Shown here one piece after another: positions 1-9,670 of a stretch of DNA of 64,000 nt (within the stretch, counting starts at the first letter, position 1; the number at the start of each line of letters is the position of its first letter). The translations under genes were made by a program, and so were the position numbers. The stretch is from positions 15,235,131-15,299,130 of the forward strand of contig CM040742.1 of assembly GCA_022829145.1 (NCBI GenBank), written 5' to 3'. The notes below the pieces were generated by a model. The model was not told where the DNA came from. It saw nothing but the letters and a program-made list of their open reading frames with translations, and did no database searches. This DNA is from Albula goreensis. Taxonomy: Eukaryota > Chordata > Actinopteri > Albuliformes > Albulidae.

Positions 1-3000
1 AAGCTTGTCATGAAGAAAAACCTCCTCACATTGTGTCACATTGTAACAGGCAGTTGCATATAGACAAGTAAAATGTTATAACTCATTAAAGACCGGGGTT
101 ATTATGGGCACATGACCACTAAAACTGGTGGATAATGAAGGATTCAAAGACAAAGCTAATTATAATGAGCCAAACCTGCATTGTATTACTAAGCATAAGG
201 AAAAAAATCAGGAGCTTAATCATGTGTTTAATGACGTAAGGAGCGTATTGATTCACCCCAGTCTATAATCTGATCAGATAAAACATGTACTCATTTGCGT
301 ATTTGTTCCCAAAATCACATAAACACAATGGATTTTATAGGAGCCTTTTCTTCATGACATGCATAGCTATAATGGCAAATTATCTTTCTAATCATGAAAA
401 GCATGACCAATTGAGCAATTATGAACAATTAGCAGCTTATTAAGATTCTGGGGTTGCAGTTGTGGTTGGAATAAAAACCTGTTTACACAGTGGGTCCCCA
501 GGATCAACATTGAGAACCACTGATCTACACCAAAGATCCTGCAAAGCCACAAAACATGACACAAAACATTACTGTATGTGTGTACCTCAGCTTCTGCATC
601 CTTCTCCAAGCATGTGAGAGCTCAGCTGAGTGACATTTCAGCCAATTCATACTCAGAACGGGAAACAGATAAGAAGGGCTTTGATGTGGATGTAGCAACC
701 TCTAAGGAATATGTGTGCTGTAGTTAGAATTGTACAGGAAGCTAGGCGAACAGCAAACCCCCAAAAAGTGGAAATTTTAGGAATATGAGTTTTTGGGGTT
801 TTGCAATAGCTAGATATGAAACATGAAACCTCAGGAGACCAAAATTACTTTCCAGTTACTTTACAGTCAATGTTATGCTAGTGTTATTATGACATTATCT
901 TTGTATGACTTTGTGTCAGCAGGTTATATGTTTTGGCAATATGTTGCAATGTACAGATGCTTCAATATACAATATCTGAATCAAAATGTTAAAGACAAAG
1001 TAGGTAGAGGTCAAGTGGGAGAGTCAGTGGATTGAGATATCGGGTAATGAAAGGTCAAGAACGGCCAAAGAGTAACTAGAAAGCAGATATGATTCTCAGT
1101 CATAAAACTGAATCACATGGAAATCCCCGTTTAAGATTCAGCGGTATAAAAATGAAGGTCAAATAATTATAATTAGCTGTGTTCTTCCTCAAACTATTAT
1201 TAACCTGAATCATGTGCTGTTTGCTTAATCAGGCAATCTATGTTAACCAAGAGTCAAGATACTACAGCAAACATATATTATGTGTACATGAACTATGGAA
1301 TATTTCCACAATTGTTTGAACAACTTACAAAAGGCTGTTTTAAACCAGGACTAAATGATTATATTTTGACAAAGTGAAAACATTTATACTTTGTAAGTTT
1401 AGTCAGTTATTAAGTATTATGAGCTAAGAAGTATTATGAAAGTAATATGAGAATGTAAACAAGGTGTCATGTTGACTAGTTTATTTTTTTTCTTTTTGGA
1501 GTAATTGTAGCCTTCAGTCAATAGGAAAGTGTATGTAGATTTTACAGCATTTCATTGATTGCTTCAACACTGGAAACTTCAACTTCCCGACTTAAGTAGA
1601 GCCATACCTACCAAATCACTCAGCAATCACTCAGAAACACTCAGCAAGAATCATATTGATGTTCAGCCCATTGGTAACCTCTGGTCCATTAACACAATTC
1701 AAAACAGATTTTTAAGTCCTAAGAAAGCCTGCTATTTATTTTTCAAGAACATGCAAGCATGCCCTGATGTGACTCAGCTATGTTTTCAAATTCTAATTAA
1801 TTTAATATGGTTACGGTGTGTCTTTGTGCAAGTACCCAAAGGTCATGTTCATTTTGGGACAACTTAATGAAAGCGTCCAATGTACAAGATAATAGTGGAC
1901 CATTCTTCCTTTGTTGAGGCGAGATAATTGGTGCATAACAGATTTTTTTGTGTGAATTTTAATTGGGAGGCACAATCAGACAAAATCCCAATTTTCCTAT
2001 TTCAGTAAAGGAATTTAAACACCCTCTATGGTACTTTTTAAGGTATTAAATGTACTGCGTAGATGTAATCCATCATGATATCTATAGTTCATTTCAATTT
2101 TTGGCACAGCAAAAGTGGACTTTCTCTGCATCTCTAGCTCTGTTGGATGTGTTTGCCAACGTCCCGCAGAGAGGGGCACGTTAAACAGATTGGATGTGCC
2201 AGAGTAAAATTACAACACCATAAAATTAAACGAGCGCCACAGAGACGATTTGAGAAATGTCCCTCCACACAGAGCAACGGATGCAATGGTAGCCAGTTAA
2301 GTGAGTCCTCTTGGTCCACTGACTAGCCTTTACTTTTAATTTAAGAGCTGTAACATGCATTGTGGTTCTTGCTACATAACTTTATAATTGCTCTGTTATG
2401 AAATCTCATATTTTCTTGACTTTGCTAATAGCTTGAACTTCAGTCTTTTCTATGCAGTTGTTTAAGTAGGTCTGCTTTCCTCATTTCACCCAGACAAAGG
2501 TGTAGAAGTTGAATGTATTTTGTTTGATAACGCTTTAATATCAAACTTATTTCAAACTTTCAATCACTCCAAACACTTTTTTTGTGTGGTCGTGAACATT
2601 ACACTCTTGTTATGCAAGTTATGCAAGCTTGTTATGCAAGTTATACATTTTTTATATATATATAGAATATAATATAAATGTATTCAATTCAGCATTTAGT
2701 ACAAATATGATCCACCTCTGTGTCCTGAAGTCAAAATAAATTGTCTTTGATATGGTCTGCAGATTTTTAGTTTTACATGAAATCTTACTAATTTCATTTC
2801 TGTTTTTGTTTTTATTGTTGAATGATGATCAGACAACTGTATCATTGAATCATTTTTGTGATGTTGCATAACTGACATTTCAACTCAACTTTGTTTTGTT
2901 GTCACTTAATGGTCTGTAATCCAAGTAGTTTGTTCATCATTTTTGCAAAGGTCTTGGCAGTTAAATTGTCATTAGGAATAAACATATTCATATAAATCAA

Positions 3001-3110
3001 GGCAACACAGAATATTATAACTGGGTATATGTTTATTTTGTATTACATAAAAAATACGATCGAGCACCGACCCCTATGAATCAAGTACAAGCAATTTTTT
3101 TCTCAATTAC
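1..3110. other. Intergenic region upstream of clk4
   Basis: No exon, RNA gene or clear mobile element is recognised on either strand. The sequence is AT-rich. Short open frames are below 105 codons and show no family motif. A small tandem repeat of the unit TTATGCAAG lies near 2608-2645, and an AT-rich stretch is at 2650-2690. The terminal exons of a neighbouring gene could be hidden here but cannot be supported. Confidence 0.6.
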
Positions 3111-3200
3111 ACTACATTTCCCAGCCACCGGCGGCCTCGATCTGAAATTGGGCTTTGTTTTCGGCTGGACAGTGAAGACGAACCGTCGCCATTTTGAGGG
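3111..3200 (+). promoter_or_regulatory. clk4: clk4 core promoter with ZNF143-like and YY1-like sites
   Basis: ACTACATTTCCCAG at 3111-3124 is close to the vertebrate ZNF143/THAP11 element (ACTACAATTCCCAG). It is followed by a CpG-containing stretch, CCGGCGGCC. GCCATTTTG at 3188-3196, read on the minus strand as CAAAATGGC, fits YY1, which often sits just downstream of the start in TATA-less housekeeping promoters. No TATA box is seen. The pair is placed 100-190 bp upstream of the first splice donor at 3303. This suggests transcription starts at about 3165-3190, although the exact site cannot be read from sequence. Confidence 0.65.
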
Positions 3201-3302
3201 CGAGTTTCACACGCGGAAACAGGTCGTAAAAGTACCAGAGAACATCGTGTAGAAATAACTGTACCTATCCTGTTTCAGGATTCTCAATACTGAGTTTGCA
3301 GG
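3180..3302 (+). other. clk4: clk4 exon 1, 5' UTR (predicted, start approximate)
   Basis: The stretch ends at a good donor (GG then GTAAGG at 3303). The first coding exon begins with its ATG directly after an acceptor at 4490, so a non-coding first exon is required upstream. A 5' boundary near 3180 is inferred from the promoter motifs. No start codon of the kinase lies in it. Confidence 0.55.
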
Positions 3303-4490
3303 GTAAGGATATTTAAGTGTTTAAGAGCGAAATGTAAACCCAGACTATTAGGAGAGGTGCACGTATCAATTTAGACAGATTTGAAAGTGCATAGTTCGCT
3401 GGCTTCCAAGCGGGTGTTTTTAGCTAGCTAGCTAAGTAACGTTGGCTAATCTTTTTAGTGTTACTTGATTTTGTTGAAGTCGAGTGTGTGACAGTTTTGT
3501 CGAATTGTTCGCGCAAAAAAAATTCTCAAGATGTTGATTCGTTGTGGGGTTTCAATGCTATCATCGATACTTTGATAAATCTCTTAACTTTAATTTACAG
3601 TCAAGCCAACACATTCAGTCAGGAAAAAAATGGGCGATGTTCTATCGCAGTGACATTTACAAAGAGTTTTGTCAATTAAGCGTTAGCTAGCTAAAACATC
3701 GCATGCAGCTGCTAACTAGACTGCAAATGAATGGTTGCTGTCTTGGTTTATTGCTTGCCAAGTTGATGTGACAGCAGCATTTATTTGCCGTTCTCATTTA
3801 TGTCTTTATATGCTATCTTTCTGCATATTGATATTCTAAATACGTTGTACGGCTCTTTTTTGTAGATGTATAGCTACTGTAACGCTGTAAACAACCATAT
3901 TTGAGGACTTACTCAAGCGCAACCAATCAGCCAGCAAACTAGCTCCTGTGGAATGGATGTTAGAAACATGCCCATTGAGATTATTGTCGCTAACGTCACT
4001 GGTATACATCCAGTAGCAAATAACAGTGAAAGCTAGCGAATAAATAAACACATATAAACAAACTACATATCACTATGAAGGCGTCACACTTCTGTCGCTA
4101 GGTGGTCTTCAAAAAAGTCGATTAAAGAATGAGAGGTGTTGTTTGGCCGCTAGATAGATGCCATTTGCTTGCTTGTTGCATGTTGGCTGTCTAACTTTTG
4201 CGTGCCACGATATCTTACAGTGTTAGTTCATCTACTCAAGAGATTCAGAATGTGCTAAATCGATGGCAACGACTTTAATTGATTTCTGATGCTGGCGAGC
4301 TAGCTGTGTGAGTTCATCTTTAGCAGGCTTGTCAAACCACAAAAACCTAGTATGCATGTAAATATCGAAAGAATTCACAATCGTAAAGAATTTAACTAGC
4401 TCTGAAGATGTGAAGGAACCCGCGGATATTATCTTTCATTGTCGTAAGTTTTACGAGTTCTGACTGTTTTATTATGTCCTTGTTTGGCAG
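3303..4490 (+). other. clk4: clk4 intron 1 (in the 5' UTR)
   Basis: This is a 1.2-kb intron from GTAAGG to TTGGCAG. It is notable for repeated GCTAGC/TAGCTAGC words (3421-3434, 3686-3693, 3708, 4031, 4300-4305) and for TAACGTT near 3437. No exon is seen within it. Confidence 0.6.
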
Positions 4491-4651
4491 ATGCGGCAGT
4501 CCAAGCGAATGCGCTCTCCGGGCGGCTGGCTGTCCGAGTACAGCTGGGAGGAGAGGTGGGAAGAGCGTAAGCGCCAGAAGAGGGGCTCGCACAGCAGCGA
4601 GAGAGAAAACAAACCGAAGAGACACCACCACCACTACAGAACATACGAAGG
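4491..4651 (+). CDS. clk4: clk4 coding exon 1 (residues 1-54)
   Basis: The exon opens with ATG directly after TTTGGCAG and encodes [10 protein letters not shown] followed by a basic, His-rich stretch (HHHHY) typical of the CLK N-terminal tail. It ends GG before GTAAAT, splitting glycine 54 after two bases. It is 161 nt long. Confidence 0.9.
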
Positions 4652-7600
4652 GTAAATATGGCCTTTCACTGCCTAACGTTTCCGGAGAGTGATTTTTTTT
4701 TTTTTTTTAACAAGTACATGTTATAGCAGAGAGAGCGAATACTTCCATTTAAAGACATCACAACCCAAAATATACTGCCAGCACATTTTGTTGGATCAAA
4801 TCTTTTTTTCTTGAATGTAATTAATGACTTAAGTCATAAAAAAACACTTTAAAAACTGCATCAGTAGACTGAATTTGACATGAACGTGGTGCGGATACAA
4901 TTTTAATGTTGTTGAATACATAGAGGAAGCTATGCATTACTGCGTGCAGACATGTATGTTTTTACTTACTAAAGATAACAACCAAATTTATATTTTTCTT
5001 GGTGATACTTACTTGTTGGAAAAGTAAGTGTATAGTCTGAATTGCCTTGCTTTCCAGAGTTTAAAACAGTCCAGAAAGGTTAGAAGCAGTATATTTACAG
5101 ACAAGTAATGCAATCTGACAAGTGATAATGCTCCAGTCATTTGGCTAACAGCCTTGCAGAGTCGTTACTATTTGTTACAAGGGTGTCCTGTCCGTACAGG
5201 GATTCAAGATCCATGTTATCCTCATGGTTAGAAAGTAGTCAGAAATATCAAGTCCCTCCACTAGATCCAGTTTGAAAAAACATTTTGATGACATTTGTCA
5301 TACCAGAGGTACAGAGTGTTTAACCTCCTACTTTCCCAATTTTTCTGATGTAGATGTTTATAATGGTTTATCGTGTTTGTTTGCCACTCAGCAAAATCAC
5401 ATGGATCACAACACCAAATAATTTCAGCTGGAAAGGAAAATTCTCAATACTGGGTAAAATGTTCTGAAAAATGATTCAGTAAAAAAGTAATGTATCAAGT
5501 AGTAAGGATGGGGTAATTCATTTAACATAAAGTACTAATTTGTGAACTGTTCTCACCATTTAGCTGTTCTCCAGTATGTGTGAGGGAGCAGACAGTTGGT
5601 TGAGGTCCAAGGACTTGGGCGTTTTTTTGTGCCTTGCTCTAATTATAGGCTCCTCAAGCTGACCTTTAGTGGAAGAGACTTGACACTTCTGGCACTGGGT
5701 AACTGCAGGGGATACATTCCTCACACAGCTGCTGAAAGGGACATATAAATATCGCCTAGGAATATGTCAATACCGTGCGTTTTGATGCTATCACCAAAAC
5801 ACTACCGCAGGGTGTGGCTGCCTGTATTCTGCTAGTGTCTGTAACACTTGGGTCAGAGGTCATAAGACCAGTTGAGTTACTGAGTTGAGCTGCACCAGGT
5901 ACTCACTTAAGGCTACATCTGTTCTTTGCCATGTGTTTCTTAATATCCCAAATTCTATTCACTCAGGAATTAGTACTCCCAGTGCAGTGCAGTTGGAACC
6001 ACCCCAGGGTTTATTAGGTGCTGGTGAGTAAATGGTGGATCCCATCAATCATAGGATACCACTCAGTGTCAAGCTGCATCTAAATATAGACTGGCAAAAA
6101 CTGCAGTGTATTGGTAGTGCTATTTTCACTGGTGTGCACTGTAAACAGTGGGTTTTCAGGATAACTTGAACACTTTCTTAAAATTCCCATCATTGCTGTT
6201 CCTGCAAAATGCATAAAAGTTTTGGTTTCTGTAGAGCAGCTTAATTTCAGTTAGCTGGTGTATGGCTCTGTAAGTTACCCTGACCATTTGTTCCAGGGTC
6301 AAACTGGTTGAATTTTGTATGATGTGTGGGAAGTATGTTATGGTGTGCTTGTTACCCTTCACTCATACCGTTATGCACATTTAAAGTGGTCTGATTGAAA
6401 TCCGGCTTCTGCAGGCATTACCTGGAGACGAGGAGCCTGAACAGGAGGCCGGAGTACAAGGAGCGGAGAGGCCACGAGGCCAGCATGGACCTAGCAGGGT
6501 GTGGAGAGGGTGGCCATGGAATGAATTGCCAGGAAAGGGGAAGAGAAAGAGACTGGCACCACTACAGCAAGTCCTCTGGCCGTAGTGGGCGGAGTCGCCG
6601 TAGCAGCCATGGCCGTTACCGTGGGCGGCGCCACAGCTCCTCCCGTCATCGCTCTGACTCGGTATGAAACTGTCTGTCTAGTGCTCCCCACCCTCCCAAC
6701 GTCATTTTATCTGATGCTGCTATTGTTTTATAATTTTCAGAAATCCCTCTTTGTGTCTTATTCTTTTTGTTTTGTTTTCTTCTCTTTGAATCATGCACTG
6801 TTTTTAATCACAAAGGAAGAGCAGTGCATGTTTTCTCCATTACATACTTAGGCATCAACTGTTGAACCATTATTAGAAATATAGTGAGGGTAGGTAGTGA
6901 TGTCTTCATGGAACTTTGAGTGGCAAAGAGAAAGTACGTAACTGAAGTTTCCGTGGGTAGGAAAGGATAATATTAGAAAATTTCATTATGGGTAATTGGC
7001 ACTTGAGGCAACATAATGTTTGGGCATCCATGGGTATGTAGGCGATTTATTTTTGAGGCTTACTGTGAAGACATCCACCTAAGAAGAATGAAATCTTGTT
7101 GCTTTTAATGGGTGAATTTGGGGAAAGGAAAATGTTAATGCATATGTTTATTGTTGTATCTACTTTCAAATATACTTTTTCCTTTGAGAAAGTCTCTTAT
7201 CTGTAAATTTGTTGCCATGTTTTTCTTCTGTAACACAAACTATGTGGGGGCCCACGTGCTTTTCTCGGGGGATGAATTTGAAATTGCTGCTGTGGCCTGA
7301 CGCGGTTTCTGAATGCACCGAATATCTTCCCCTCCCCCCGCTGAATGAATGAATGCCGCGTTCTGGCCTGATTCGCGTGGGTTTATGATGGTGACGCTGG
7401 TGACCAATCCCAGAGGAGCCATCGCAGGAAAAGATCCAGGAGTTTTGAGGATGATGAGGAGGGTCACCTGATCTATCACAGTGGACACATGCTGAAAGCA
7501 AGATGTATAGAATATATACCTTTTTATTTATTTGCTTTATCTATTTTGACTGGGAAAGTACACTAGCTTAGGATAGTTGTCTTTGGGGGGCTTGTCCGGG

Positions 7601-9575
7601 ATTGCATATCTTAAATGTTTACATTTACAAGACAATTTTAATCATTCAGCTGTCATGAGTTAGGCTATTTAGACTACATTGGCACAGCTACCACCTCTAC
7701 GGCTGTTTTCTGTTTTTTTTTTGTTTTGTTTTTTTTTTTTAACCTTATCTGGAATAGTGTAATGCTAAATATGCAGAGGAAAAAAACTTAAATTTGTGCA
7801 CTGAATATTACTTGTATGTCTTCATCTGCTACTGTGAATCGACCTCTCCGTCTTGGTTCTAATTTTCACTCTTTATTCCCTTAGATGAGATTGTAAGCAC
7901 TCTAGGAGAAGGAGCCTTCGGAAAAGTTGTAGAGTGTATTGATCATTTAAAGTAAGTATCCTGGTATTATCCAGAGTGTACATCTGCCTCTGGGTTTATT
8001 CATGAGGGTTCCCATTAACTCCTTGTGAAAAGCATGTTTTTTTTTCAATTATATGGAAAGTGAAATTTTGGAAGAAACTGAAAAGGTATTTGTCTTGCTG
8101 ACTGCAAGGCTAATTTCCATTCAGGTGTATGCTTTTTTTATTGCTAGAATAATAAGTAATTTGAAAGTCTTGAATTTATATTTGGCAATTAAGAGGATAT
8201 AAATATATCTTCAGTGGGAGCTGTTATTCATTGCTCGAGAGGCTGTGTGACAGAGTGTATTTACCCAACTACGAGAAGGGCTTTCCTGTGTCATTATACG
8301 TGATTGTTGCAATCTATGCAGGGGTGGCGTTCGAGTTGCTCTGAAGATCATTAAAAATCTTGATCGTTATCGGGAGGCAGCGATGTCGGAAGTGGAGGTG
8401 CTGGAGCAGGTGAACTCACTCGACTGTGAAAGGCGATAGTGAGTGCAATTTCTGGCTTTCCTCTGTTTTGTTGTCCATTATGGAGGCTGAAGTGGAGGGG
8501 GATAGAGGTGATATTTGGCGCTGTTGATCACACACTGTTTTTCCCTCCCCCATGTATAGTGCTTGTGTGAGGATGCTGGACTGGTTCGATCACTATGGGC
8601 ATATCTGCATTGTGTTTGAGCTGCTGGGTCTCAGCACTTTCGACTTCCTAAAAGAGAACGGCTTTCAGCCTTTCCCCGTGGACCACATCAGAGTAATGGC
8701 ATACCAGATCTTCAGAGCTGTGCGCTGTGAGTACCCACACAGAACGAGGACTGGGAGATGTCAGGGTATTTCACGGAACTTGTACTGTGAAATTGATGTA
8801 CATTTCTACACTAGGTTTGACAATGCATTTGAAAGCTGTAAGTATTTGGGCAAATGTGTGTATCAATTCGTATACCAATATTTAAATAAGTTATTTAAGA
8901 GGTCCTTTTCAGTTTTAAGCATGCATAAAATTTGAAGGCAATTTGCAGACTTCATGTAAAGAGTAAAAAAACAAAGTTCTGACTGAAGCTGTCTATCTGC
9001 TGGCTGTTCTCTTAGATGCAGAGCTCTTGTACATTTACATTATTGTCCAGTAGAAATTCAGACAGTGTTCTGGACGTAAGGGAAGCCTCATATACTGTGT
9101 GTCTCTTGATGGCACTCATGATTAAAAGTGTGCCATCTCTCTTCTGTTTCTTTTGCAGTCCTCCATCAGAATAAGCTTACTCATACTGACTTGAAGCCAG
9201 AGAATATTCTCTTTGTGAATTCAGACTACCACATCGAGTACAATCCCAAAATGGTGAGAATGACCGTATTGTAATGTGACGATTGAGCAATGCATACAGA
9301 CTAAATCACCATCAATCTGATGATTAGTGATTTATGACTAGACAGCTAGAACAGCTTAAGTGGAAATATGTACGCTGTGGATTTGACAGCCATTTAATTT
9401 GTCCTTGGTGAACGCAGAAACGGGACGAGAGAACGTTAAAGAGCACTGATGTGAAGGTGGTGGATTTTGGCAATGCCACCTATGACCATGAGCATCACAC
9501 GTCCGTGGTGTCCACCAGACACTACAGAGCACCCGAGGTCATCCTAGGTGAGTGTGAGCCACCGCCTGTATTTGG

Positions 9576-9670
<95 letters not shown>

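Noticed and set aside
1..6. Window begins at AAGCTT (HindIII site), possibly a clone end
   Set aside because: A six-base site at the edge can be coincidence. No vector sequence is present.
7166..7501. Antisense open frames of 111 and 82 codons over clk4 exon 7414-7504
   Set aside because: These are shadows of a conserved exon and its GC-richer flank. They carry no motif.
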